Both the position numbers and the translations under genes were made by a program. A model generated the notes under the pieces. The model ran no database searches and was not told the origin of the DNA. It worked only from the letters and a program-made list of their open reading frames with translations. From Ovis canadensis (lineage: Eukaryota; Chordata; Mammalia; Artiodactyla; Bovidae), in the NCBI RefSeq assembly GCF_042477335.2, contig NC_091255.1, forward strand, positions 27,382,501 to 27,446,500: a stretch of DNA of 64,000 bases, read 5' to 3'. The stretch's first letter is position 1. The number at the start of each line of letters is the position of its first letter. This document shows, piece by piece, positions 55,425 through 64,000 of the stretch.

Positions 55425-55979
55425 TTAAAAAATTTTATTTAGGGCTGCACAGGGTCTTTGATGAAGCTCATTGGCTTTTCTTTCCTGTCTGTCTGTCATC
55501 TATCTGAGTCTTAGCTGCAGCATGAGGGATCTTCCTTGCGTCATTTGAGCATCTTTTGTTGTGGCTCATAGACTCCTAGTTGTAGCTGCTGCTGCTAAGT
55601 CACGTCAGTCTTGTCTGACTCCATGTGACCCCATAGACGGCAGCCCACCCGGCTCCTCTGTCCCTGGGATTCTCCAGGCAAGAACACTGGAGTGGGTTGC
55701 CATTTCCTTCTCCAATGCATGAAAGTGAAAAGTGAAAGTGAAGTCACTCATCGTGTCCAACTCTTCGCGACCCCATGGACTGCAGCCCACCAGGCGCCTC
55801 TGTATTTTCCAGGCAAGAGTACTGGAGTGGGTGCCATTGCCTTCTCTGCAGCACTAGCCGCAGCACTCAGGCTCAGTTGCTCCATGGCGTGTGGAATCTT
55901 AGTTCCCCCACCAGGGATCAAACCTGTGTCCCCTGCATTGAAGGCAGATTCTTAACCAGTGGACCACCACGGGAGTCCC
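55425..55979 (-). mobile_element. CHR-2-like SINE split by BOV-A2
   Basis: 'ttatttagggctgcacaggg' and 'cttttgttgtggctcataga' on the left; 'ggctcagttgctccatggcg', 'caccagggatcaaacctgtg' and 'ggaccaccacgggagtccc' on the right. The two parts are collinear across the BOV-A2. Confidence 0.85.
55583..55850 (-). mobile_element. BOV-A2 SINE inside a CHR SINE
   Basis: Complete reversed dimer from 'gctgctgctgctaagtcacg' to 'gggtgccattgccttctct'. Confidence 0.93.
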
Positions 55980-56319
55980 TTCTTTTTTTTCAGATTGCTA
56001 GACTTGGTTTCTGTTGCTTGCAATCAGAAGAACCCTGACCAACATCCCGGATGCCAGCTATTATTTCACTTGCATCTAACTTGCTTACCATACCATTGGC
56101 AAGCAGCTGTTCTGGGTCAGAGGTTGTGGATACATCAACCTGAAGGAAGACAGACAAACAAACCGCAAGTCTTTAAACTATGAGCAGGGTCCTGCAAGCT
56201 CAGGGAACAAGGGTGGTAGAGGTCAGCTAATGGTAGCAGGAAGCCAAGAAGGCAGGCCATCCAAACAGAGTTCCCTCTTTTGCCCTCTCCCTCCTCCCCT
56301 TCCTCAAGCTTCTCTGCAC
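55980..56319. other. Gene-free unique sequence
   Basis: Nothing is recognised. Confidence 0.45.
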
Positions 56320-56470
56320 AGCAGTTGGAGGGATCTTTTACAAATCAGATCAAGTCGCTGCTGGGCTTAAACCCTCCAGGGGCTCCCTGTTGCACTCAGA
56401 GCACAAGCCAAGTCCCACAGTGGCCTGCAGGCCCTTTGTAACCTGGTTCCCCAGTGAGGGACTGTGTCCT
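56320..56470. mobile_element. Possible L2 remnant
   Basis: 'acaaatcagatcaagtcgct', 'taaaccctccaggggctccc' and 'gcccttt' resemble the old LINE-2 3' region. Orientation and ends are uncertain. Confidence 0.4.
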
Positions 56471-56796
56471 GTGCAGTGGGATGGGGCCTCAAGGGCAGGC
56501 TCTCTCCAACTAGAAGGAAAGAGGTTGCCACACAGATTGTTTACTTCTATATTTTAATTACGGTAAAATGCATAGAACCTAAAATTTGTCAACTGTTTTT
56601 TAGGTGTGCAGTTCAGTGGCACTAAGTACATTCATACTGTTATGCAAATATCACCAGTACTCATCCACAGAACTCTTGAACTTGTAAAACTGAAACTCTA
56701 CACCCATTAAACAATAACTCCCCATTCCCTCCTGCCCCACACTGTCCCTGGCAATTCTACCTTTAAGAATTTTAGACTACTCTAGGTACCCCATAT

Positions 56797-56923
56797 GGAG
56801 AAGGAAATGGCAACCCACTCCAGTGTTCTTGCCTGGAGAATCCCAGGGACGGAGGAGCCCGGTGGGCTGCCGTCTGTGGAGTTGCACAGAGTCAGACACA
56901 ACTGAAGCGACTTAGCAGGAGCA
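56797..56923 (+). mobile_element. BOV-A2 half-unit with TSD
   Basis: 'gagaaggaaatggcaaccca' to 'aagcgacttagcaggagca'. 'ggtacc(c/t)catat' repeats at 56785-56796 and 56924-56935. Confidence 0.9.
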
Positions 56924-57081
56924 GGTACCTCATATATCTGTCCTTTGGTGACTTATTTCACTTAGCATAATGCCTTCAAGGCCCACCCATGTTGTAGCAC
57001 CTGTCAGAATCTCCTTCCTTTCTAAGGCTGAATAATATCCCAGTGTATGTATTTGCCACGTTTGTTATCCATTCACCTGCT

Positions 57082-57295
57082 GATGGGCTTCCCAGGGGCT
57101 CAGTGGTGAAGACTCCGCCTGCCAATGCAGGGACTGTAGGACATGTGGGTTGAATCCCTGGGTTGGTAAGATACCCTGGAAGAGGAAAGAGCAACTGACA
57201 CCAGTATTTTGCCTGGAGAATTCCATGGGCAGAGGAGCCTGGCGGGCTATAGTCCATGGGGTTGCAAAGAGTCAGACACAGCTGAACACACAGGC
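57082..57295 (+). mobile_element. Bov-tA SINE
   Basis: 'gatgggcttcccaggggctc' head, 'tgccaatgcagggactgtag', and a BovA body to 'acacagctgaacacacaggc'. Confidence 0.9.
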
Positions 57296-57475
57296 AGGGA
57301 CATCTGTCGCCGGGCACTTCGCATGCCTTCACCTTTTAGTTATTGTGAATAATGCTATTATGAACACGGGCTTGCAAGTATTTCTTTGAGTGCTTGCTTT
57401 CAAAACTTTCTGGTGTACACCCAGAAAGCAGAATTGCTGGATCATATTCTTCATTTTGAGGAACTACCATACTGG

Positions 57476-57826
57476 TTTTTTTTTTTTTTTCAAACTTTTA
57501 ATTTTATATTGGAATATAGCAGATTAACAACGCTGTGATATTTTCAGGTATACAGCAAAGAGACTCACCCATACATAATCCCATCCAGGCTGCCAAATAA
57601 CATCGAGCAGAGTTCTTTGTGCTATACAGTAGCTCCTTGTTGGTTATTCATTTTAAATATAGCAGTGTGTACATGTACATCCCAAACTCCCCAACTATCC
57701 CTTCCCCCCATCCTTCCCTACTGGCAATCCTAATTTTGTTCTCTAAATTTGTGAGTCTGTTTTTGTGTTGTAAATAATTCATTTGTATGATTTCTTTTTA
57801 GATTCCGCATATAAAGGATATCGTAT
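57476..57826 (-). mobile_element. Younger L1 3' end inside the old L1
   Basis: A reversed A tail (T14), then 'tggaatatagcagattaaca', 'gtatacagcaaagagactca', 'ctatacagtagctccttgtt' and 'gtatgatttctttttagatt'. It resumes after a CHR SINE at about 58129-58224 ('gcttacttcactcagtaggg'). Confidence 0.82.
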
Positions 57827-57827
57827 G

Positions 57828-58128
57828 GGAGTTTCACTAGTATAGCTCAGAAGTAAAGCTTCTACCTGCCAGTACAGGAGAAAGGGTATCGATCCCTGGT
57901 CCAGGAAGATCCCACATGTCTCGGAGCAACTAAGCCTGTGGGCCACAACTACAGAGCCTGTACTCTAGCGCCCGGGGAACCGCAACTACTGAGCCCACGT
58001 GCCCTAGGGTCCATGCTTCCAAACGAGAAGCCACTGCAATGAGAAGCCCCCGTACCCAACTCTCCACAACTACAAAAAAGAAAGCCCTTGCAGCAACGTG
58101 CATCCAGCGTAGCCAAAGGGGAAAAAAA
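57828..58128 (+). mobile_element. CHR-1-like SINE, third nesting level
   Basis: 'gtttcactagtatagctcag' head, 'ctcggagcaactaagcctgt', 'gcagcaacgtgcatccagcg' and an A tail. 'aggatatc(g/a)ta' occurs on both sides (about 57817 and 58127), as expected of its duplication. Confidence 0.85.
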
Positions 58129-58630
58129 GGATATCATACGATATTTGTCTTTGTCTGCTTACTTCACTCAGTAGGGCAATCTCTAGGTCCATCCACTTTG
58201 TGGCAAACATCACCATATTGTTGTTGACAGCAGCCATACAATCAATCGTACATTCCCACCAACAGTACACAAGTTCCAATCCTTTCTCCACATCCTTTCC
58301 AGTGCTTTGTTTGTTTGTTTTTTGAGAATGGCCATCCTAATGGATGAGCTGTTATCTCATTGTGGTTTTGATGTGTCTTTCTTTAATTATTAGTGATATA
58401 GAGCACCTTTTCTTGTGTTCACTGGCCATTCCTTTATCTTTGGGGAAATCTCTGTTGAAGTCCTTCGCCCGTTTTAAAATGGTATCCTTGATATCCTTGA
58501 TTCTTAGGATATCTATATTCTGGATATCAACCCCTTATGACGTATAGCGCTTGCAAATATTTTCTTCAGTTCTGTGGGCTAGCTTTTCACTGTTACTTGA
58601 GCCCTTTGATGTACATACACCATGGGGAAG

Positions 58631-58912
58631 TTTTTTTTTTAGTTAGTTTATTTATTTTTGGCTGCCCTGGGTCTTACTTGCTGCGTGCAGACTTTCTCTA
58701 GTTGCAGTGAACGGGGGTTGCTCTCTAGCGGCGGTACTCGGGCTTCTCACTGTTGTGGAGCTGGGGCTCTAAGACCCATGGGCTCCAGGAGCTGTGGCTC
58801 ATGGGCTTAGTTGCCCCGTGGCATGTGGAATCTTCCCAGACCGGGGATCAAACCCACGTCCCCTGCACTGGCAGGTGGATTCTTAACCACTGGACCCCTA
58901 GGGATGTCCATG
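58631..58912 (-). mobile_element. CHR-2-like SINE
   Basis: T-run, 'tttttggctgccctgggtct', 'ctctagttgcagtgaacggg', and the inverted head 'ttaaccactggacccctagg'. Confidence 0.88.
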
Positions 58913-59359
58913 GAGAAGATTTTAAAGGGTTGCCCTGTCCGTTTGGGCAGCAGTGGAGGAAGCGGAAGGTGTTTCGGTCAGAGGAAACAGCCTGTGTAAC
59001 ATGCAGAGGAAATAGACGGCAATAAGGAGTGGAGTCTTGCTAGAACATGTGTATAGGGAATAGGAAGTAGGGAGAGATGAGGTTGAAGGAACCACAGCAC
59101 AATAGCCCAGCCAAGTGGCTTGGACTCTAGTCTAAGACGGGAGCTTCTCAAGGAGTAGTCCCAGGACCCCTGCCTCAGCATCACATGCTAGGAGTTTAGA
59201 ATGCACCCTATTGCCCCAGCTCTGACCCACTCTAGGGTGGGGACCAGGGATCTGGCTATTAACAAGCCTCTGGGATTACTCGGACCGAAAGTCAAGTCTG
59301 AGCACTGTTCCAGGGCCAATGAGGAGCCACCGAGGGTCTAGCTAGGCTGATGGAAAGAT
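58913..59359. other. Gene-free unique sequence
   Basis: Nothing is recognised before the GC island. Confidence 0.45.
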
Positions 59360-59648
59360 GGCCCGGGCTGTTCTTCAGGATGGGGTGCCCTGGGCATGGC
59401 TCTGCCTCCGCTGTCCTCCAGACAACTCACGCTCACCCCACCTGGCTGCCTCCATCGGGCCTCTCCGGCTCCCAGCCATCCCCCTTCCCCGGTCGGCTGC
59501 CCCCTGCGGGGTCCAGGGTCAGGGATGGTGGAGGGGCCCCGAGCTGCTGCAGCCAAGCTCACATTCCTCTCACTTCCTGCCATTGTCCTGGGTTCCTGTG
59601 GCTGCGACTCCGCTCTCGCCCCGACCGCCCCAGGGCTCAGGAGAGCGA

Positions 59649-59655
59649 TGACTCA
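59649..59655. promoter_or_regulatory. AP-1 consensus
   Basis: A perfect TGACTCA, 17 bp before the CRE-like site and followed by an ETS-like 'tttccttt'. Confidence 0.5.
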
Positions 59656-59671
59656 TTTCCTTTCTTCCCAG

Positions 59672-59679
59672 TGACGTAA
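59672..59679 (+). promoter_or_regulatory. CRE-like site TGACGTAA
   Basis: One base from the palindromic CRE; a common ATF/C/EBP-type variant. Confidence 0.45.
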
Positions 59680-59764
59680 TCCCGAGCCCAGTTGAGCCGG
59701 TCCAGCCGGCGACCGGCCCCTTCCCCGCCCGCTTAGATGCCGGGCGCCGCACGGCGCTTTTCGG

Positions 59765-59779
59765 CCAGCAGGGGGCGCC
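59765..59779 (+). promoter_or_regulatory. CTCF core motif
   Basis: 'ccagcagggggcgcc' fits CCASYAGRKGGCRS at every position, in a CpG-rich context. It is a strong candidate for an insulator or loop anchor. Confidence 0.7.
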
Positions 59780-59955
59780 CGAGCCCGCAGAGCGTCCCTC
59801 GGCAGCCAGGACCCACCCTGATGAGCCTGGACTGGGAAACTGGGACCTGCGGCAGGTGGGGCTGTGCGTTTACCAAGGCGTCGCAGCCCATCCTGGGAAG
59901 CCAGGGACTGGAAGCAAGCACTGTCGGCCCCCCAGGCGGGTGGTTTTCCCACAGT

Positions 59956-60120
59956 TGTTATTCAGTCGCTCAGTCCTGTCCGACTCTTTGCGACCTCATG
60001 GTCTGCAGCACGCCAGGCTTACAGGTCCTTCACCATCTCCCTGGAGCTTGCTCAAACTCACGTACGTTGAGTCGGTGATGCCATCCAACTATCTCGTCCT
60101 CTGTCATCCCCTTCTGCCTT
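59956..60120 (-). mobile_element. BovB 3' end fragment
   Basis: 'attcagtcgctcagtcctgt', 'cgtacgttgagtcggtgatg' and 'tcgtcctctgtcatcccctt': the last 160 bp of BovB, reversed. Confidence 0.85.
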
Positions 60121-60392
60121 CTCCTTCTTTCCCACAGACCCACAGGTGCTCATTTTACCCTCTTCGTTCCCCACCCCAACCCCATGGTGTTTCGCGCGCA
60201 AAGTTTGCAGATAGTAATAGTTCCGAGATTCTGATCATTTGCGGGCCCTGAAACACGGCCACCCCTGGAAGCAGCAGGAACTGAGGGCGGCTGGGGCTTC
60301 ACCTGGGAAGCATGTTGATCAGTGGTTTTATGACAGTGTGGTGGCCTCGTATCTCCTATGGATATGGAACGTTTGTTGTTGCTGTTTTTAAA

Positions 60393-60612
60393 GCACGCAT
60401 GCTCAGTCCTGTCTGACTCTTTGTGATCCCCTGGACTGTAGCCCGCCAGGCTCCTCTGTCTGTGGAATTTTCCAGGCAAGAATACTGGAGTGGGTTGCCA
60501 TTTCCTACTCCAGGGGATGTTCCTCGCCTGGGGATCTTCCTGACCCACGGGTCAAGCTTGAGTCTCTTGCGTCTCCTGCACTAGCAGGTAGATTCTTCAC
60601 CACTAGGGAAAG
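60393..60612 (-). mobile_element. Bov-tA SINE
   Basis: Reversed: 'gcatgctcagtcctgtctga', 'ctctgtctgtggaattttcc', and the inverted head 'ttcttcaccactagggaaag'. Confidence 0.9.
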
Positions 60613-60908
60613 TCAGCATTTTTAAAGAAGCTGGTTGAGTTTTGGGAAGTGTACCTCCCAAGGTGGAGCACCTGTGAGACGCCTGCTGGGCATTGCCAGA
60701 CAGTCTGCAGCTGCTGCTGGGGACGGAGCCATTGAAAGCCCATTCCTGCTGTGTGTGGCCCTATTTCTATCCGTGGACTGGTGGAGGCTAGTAGGGCTTG
60801 AGCTAACACAGCTAGCGGGGAGTGAGCTTGCTGTCCCTGGAAGTGTTCAAGCGGGCACTGGACTACCATCCTAGGGGGTGGCATAAATACGGGTTTACCT
60901 CAGGATGG
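60613..60908. other. Gene-free unique sequence
   Basis: Nothing is recognised. Confidence 0.4.
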
Positions 60909-61125
60909 GGGCTTTCCAGGTGGCTCAGTGGTAAAGAATCCACCTGCCAATGCAGGAGACATGAGTTCGATCCCTGAGTGGGGAAGATCCTTTGGCGGAG
61001 GAAATGGCAACCTGCTCCAGTACTCTTACCCAGGAAAGCCCACGGACAGAGGAGCCTGGCTGGCTACAGTGCATGGGGTCGCCAAGAGTAGGACGCGACT
61101 GAGCACACAGCGGACTGCGCGCATG
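60909..61125 (+). mobile_element. Bov-tA SINE
   Basis: 'ggctttccaggtggctcagt' head, 'gacatgagttcgatccctga', and a BovA body to 'cgcgactgagcacacagcg'. Confidence 0.92.
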
Positions 61126-61380
61126 CACACTTAAGGATGCGAGTTCCGGCTAAATGTACCTCAAGGCTGCTGCTCTGAGGCACAAACAGCGAAGCTAAGT
61201 GCATCCCTGAGACCCCCATTCCTGGGTCCGCCACCATGATGTCTTGAGCGCAGAGGCTCAGGGGAATGGAGTTGCTCCCAAGCGTTCTGGGGACATGCTC
61301 TTGGCTGGTCTGCATGTCCTCCTGAGAGGAAGCTCTGACCTAACCCCACCATCCCATGTGGTGGCTGAGCTGCCCCCTCA

Positions 61381-61560
61381 TGAGGCAGTGACTTGTAGTG
61401 GAGGAGTCAATGAGATCTGAATTCACATCCCATATCTACCACTTCCTCAGCAAATCCTGTTGCTGCTCTGAACCTCAAGTTCTCCAGCTGTAAAAGGAGA
61501 ATGAAGGTATTTATTTAGAAATGTTGCAAGATGATGTGTGCCTGGTGGTGCACCGTAAGA
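61381..61560 (+). mobile_element. MIR-like remnant
   Basis: 'atctaccacttcctcagcaa', 'ctctgaacctcaagttctcc' and 'agctgtaaaaggagaatgaa' follow the forward MIR order. Confidence 0.6.
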
Positions 61561-61944
61561 GCTTGAAGAGCATCCCTTCTCTCTGATTTACTTTAGTTCA
61601 GGGGCCAGGCTGTGCCCTCCTGGGGAGAGACAACCACATTCTTGAAAAGGATGTTGAATATTGAAAGGTCGAATAGGTGCCTTTCACTTTTTCCTTCTGC
61701 ATCGGAAAGCTCTTTAACGGTGAATGTCACTAGAACACAACTGTCCTTGGGCATCTCCCTTGACTTCTCCAATCCCAGTTTATTCCCTTTTAATAAGAAG
61801 ACGGTGGGAAAGGGATTCTCAAACACCTGCCGTAGGTCCTACAGACATTCTTTGATTTTGTAAATTCTCCAAACTAGCTGAGTCTGGAAAGACTCCATCC
61901 AGGCAGCCTTCATCCCACCTGGATTTCTAACATGCCAGGAGTGG
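61561..61944. other. Gene-free unique sequence
   Basis: Nothing is recognised; the 83-codon ORF here has no familiar domain. Confidence 0.4.
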
Positions 61945-62230
61945 TAGGAGGATGTGGGTTTTGGCATCTCACAAAACTCAGAATCCTAGCTTCCCTATTC
62001 TCTTGCTTTGTGACATTGGGCAAGTCTCTGAGTCACAGTTTGCTAACCTCAGAATGAAGACAATAACGGCTGCTTTGTTGGGTTGCTGGGGAGTTAAATG
62101 GGAATGCCTATGTCAGGAGCTCACACTTATAGTGGGTACTTAATAAATGGTAATTAATATTTACATAGAGTGCTTAGAGTGCCGCCTGGCACACAGTTAA
62201 GTGCTGTATAAATATTTACTAAATAGTTAG
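61945..62230 (+). mobile_element. MIR SINE
   Basis: 'gctttgtgacattgggcaag', 'ggttgctggggagttaaatg', 'gccgcctggcacacagttaa' and 'gtgctgtataaatatttac': a near full-length forward MIR. Confidence 0.75.
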
Positions 62231-62305
62231 AAATGTAGATAGATTAGAACAGACATATGTAAAGAGGCAGGTACATAAATAGATATAGAAATAGCAGACA
62301 GCAGA

Positions 62306-62355
62306 AGCTGACACAATATTGTGAAGCAATTATTCTCCAATTGAAAAAAAAAAAA
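62306..62355 (+). mobile_element. Short L1 3' tail
   Basis: 'gctgacacaatattgtgaag' then 'caattattctccaattg' and an A12 run: the last 50 bp of a ruminant L1. Confidence 0.7.
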
Positions 62356-62825
62356 GAAATAGCCATTAGATCAAACTTTTCCCTTCGACACCTCCCAGTC
62401 TTCTGAAAACTTGTCTTCCAACCTCCTCCCCTCCCAGTTCTGACCCCAGCTTCCTCTGGCTACTCCAGTGAAATTCAAGATTTGGATACTATAAAGAACA
62501 GTTCTTATTCATAAAGCAGTTGAAGATACTGAAAGAGAGGTCCTTCTGGCTCAAACCACTCATCCACTTGTCATCATAGGAGACTCCTCTTTTAAGACAT
62601 TGATCACATAAACTCTTATTTATGTTCTCCCAACAGCCCCAGAAGAGGTGGTATGGATAAAGATTAGTCACTGGATATTCCCAAAAGGAACCGGAGGGAC
62701 ATGAAAAGTAAAGAGATTTCCCTGTCCAGGCCCCAACCAGTCGGCCTTGAGCCATCGGGTCAATCATAATAATCACACTATTTAATGGGTGGCCCACACA
62801 GGTTATTTAGTGCCGATAATCCCAT
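62356..62825. other. Gene-free unique sequence
   Basis: Nothing is recognised; the 102-codon minus-strand ORF has no familiar domain. Confidence 0.4.
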
Positions 62826-63376
62826 TAAGGTATGAAATTAAAAGATGCTTGCTCCTTGGAAGGAAAGCTATGACAAAGCTAGACAGCGTATTAAGAAGCA
62901 AAGACATCACTTTGCCGACAAAGGTCCATTTAATCACAGCTGTGGTTTTTTCCAGTAGTCATGTATGGATGTGAGATTTGGACCGTAAAGAAGGCTGAGC
63001 ACTGAAGAACTGATGCTTTTAAACTGTGGTGATAGAGAAGGCTCTTGAGAATTGCTTGGACGTCAAGGAGATCAAATCAGTCAATCCTAAAGGAAATCAA
63101 CCCTGAATATTCATTGGAAGGACTGATGCTGAAGCTGAAGCTCCAATATTTTGGCCACCTGATGCGAAGAACTGACTCATTGGAAAAGACCCTGATGCTG
63201 GGAAAGACTGAAGGCAAAAGGAGAAGGGGTGGCAGAGGATGAAATATTTAGATAGCATCACCACTCAGTGGAGATGAATTTGACCAGACTCCGGGAGATA
63301 GAGAAGGACAGGGAAGCCTCATGTGCTGCAGTCCATCAGGTCGCAAGGAGTTGGACATGACTTAATGATTGAACTC
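62826..63376 (+). mobile_element. BovB LINE 3' fragment
   Basis: 'gaaattaaaagatgcttgct', 'catttaatcacagctgtggt', 'ttggccacctgatgcgaaga' and 'gttggacatgacttaatgat'. It encodes broken ORF2 C-terminal text (LQYFGHLMRRTDS). Confidence 0.9.
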
Positions 63377-63386
63377 ACACATACAC

Positions 63387-63530
63387 ACACCATTAAATCC
63401 CCATTTTACAGCTGAGGAAACTGAGGTCAGATGGGCAAAGTGACTTGAGATCATGTAGCCAGTCACTGCCACGTGAGGATTCCAGGCCTAGGTCTGAGGA
63501 CTCCAAAGCCATTGCCGCTGGACTTGAAGT
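63387..63530 (-). mobile_element. MIR SINE
   Basis: 'taaatccccattttacagct' then 'gaggaaactgaggtcagatg' and 'gatcatgtagccagtcactg'. Confidence 0.78.
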
Positions 63531-64000
63531 CCTGACACTCTGCTGGGGGATGGAGGAGAAAGGCCTGGAGCTTCTGGGTGGAGCTCAAATCAGATACCAG
63601 GATAAGAATATGAGCAAGGCCCACTTGGGCCCTTGTGTTCACCTTCCCCAAATCTGAATTCTGCCTGTGCTCTGCCTCTGAGCCCTATGAGGCTTGATGC
63701 TCTATGTCAGAGCAGCAGAACCACTTTCAGCTCCATAAAGGGATTTGTTACCGCCTTTGATGTTACATAGCTAATTGCATAAACAGTCTCCATGAAGCTG
63801 CCACCTCTTGACCCTTGCTCGAGGTTAAGTCTGCAGGGCAGTCATTTGGGAAGGGAAGACAGATGTAAAATGAGGGAGGGTGAGGATAAGCTGGAACCCT
63901 AGAGGATGGACTGAGACCCACGTTAGTTTTTCTTGCCTCTGATCTTGGTGGTGGAGGTTTCCTGCAGGAAAAGCTGACACTTTTTATGGAAGTGCTAAGC
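63531..64000. other. Gene-free unique sequence at window end
   Basis: No recognised gene or repeat. KSR1, the human neighbour on this side, is not visible. Confidence 0.45.

Larger units (their letters stand above)
56525..58620 (-). mobile_element. Ancient L1, reversed, host of four nested insertions
   Basis: Collinear pieces occur at about 56525-56796, 56924-57081, 57296-57475 and 58225-58620. Recognisable phrases include 'cagttcagtggcactaagta', 'aaacaataactccccattcc', 'atttcacttagcataatgcc', 'gctgaataatatcccagtgt', 'gaattgctggatcatattct' and 'cattcccaccaacagtacac', in the order of an old mammalian L1 read backwards. Confidence 0.85.
59360..59950. promoter_or_regulatory. CpG-rich island without a recognised gene
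   Basis: CpG density is highest at about 59,690-59,800. In 130 bp it contains an AP-1 consensus, a CRE-like TGACGTAA and a full CTCF core. ORFs of 81 to 131 codons overlap in most frames and look like composition effects. A distal regulatory element or a noncoding or alternative promoter are both possible. Confidence 0.55.

Noticed and set aside
59338-60251. Overlapping ORFs up to 131 codons at the 59.4-60.2 kb island
   Set aside because: The longest runs into a BovB fragment and the others are alternative frames of the same GC-rich DNA; no domain is seen.
171-61125. tRNA genes suggested by tRNA-like SINE heads
   Set aside because: The tRNA-Glu-like parts are degraded, lack intact cloverleafs and are always attached to SINE bodies.
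32107-64000. Exons of KSR1, the human neighbour downstream of WSB1
   Set aside because: I looked for KSR1 kinase and CA1-domain protein text and found none; in human the gap between the genes is larger than the remaining window.
1-64000. CRISPR arrays, operons, riboswitches or phage-like modules
   Set aside because: The sequence is mammalian nuclear DNA; the only regularly spaced repeats are microsatellites and a three-unit tandem repeat.

Overview
The window is nuclear DNA from a ruminant, most likely a bovid. It is saturated with bovid-type interspersed repeats: Bov-tA and BOV-A2 SINEs, older tRNA-Glu-derived SINEs (called CHR-type here), BovB (RTE) LINE fragments, ruminant L1 3' ends, and ancient MIR and L1 remnants. 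There are no prokaryotic features. Cow, yak, buffalo, sheep and goat cannot be told apart from the sequence alone. Family names rest on recognising consensus features, not on a RepeatMasker run. For SINEs, '+' means the tRNA-like head (or, for BOV-A2, the 'gagaaggcaatggc' end) comes first on the given strand.

One protein-coding gene is present and complete: WSB1 (WD repeat and SOCS box containing 1), + strand. It starts in a CpG-island promoter at about 17.2-18.1 kb. Nine coding exons run from the ATG at 17770 to the TAG at 31086, and candidate poly(A) signals lie at 31726 and 32000. All eight introns are GT-AG, and the joined exons encode 421 residues. The product is the substrate receptor of an ECS (Elongin B/C-Cullin 5-SOCS box) ubiquitin ligase.

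Layout. 1-17.2 kb: gene-free, with SINEs, a BovB copy that retains a 218-codon reverse-transcriptase ORF (8.4-9.6 kb), and an LTR-like block (13.2-13.9 kb). 17.2-32.0 kb: WSB1; its 3' half (25.2-32.1 kb) holds no recognisable ruminant SINE. 32.1-64 kb: intergenic, with BovB copies, two more LTR-like blocks (39.2-39.5 kb, and 40.3-41.5 kb split by SINEs), nested old L1 elements (49.6-50.3 and 56.5-58.6 kb), and three GC-rich islands with no recognised gene (about 46.8-47.3, 52.9-53.1 and 59.4-59.95 kb). The islands carry AP-1, CRE-like, CTCF-like or NRF1-like motifs.

The most distinctive structure is at 48439-49251. A full-length U6 snRNA sequence is joined directly to a 5'-truncated L1 3' end, with one A-rich tail and a shared 16-bp target-site duplication. 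This is a U6-L1 chimeric retrocopy made by template switching during L1 reverse transcription. That class of event is already described in mammals; no new system was found. In human the next gene beyond WSB1 is KSR1, but no KSR1 coding sequence is visible here.
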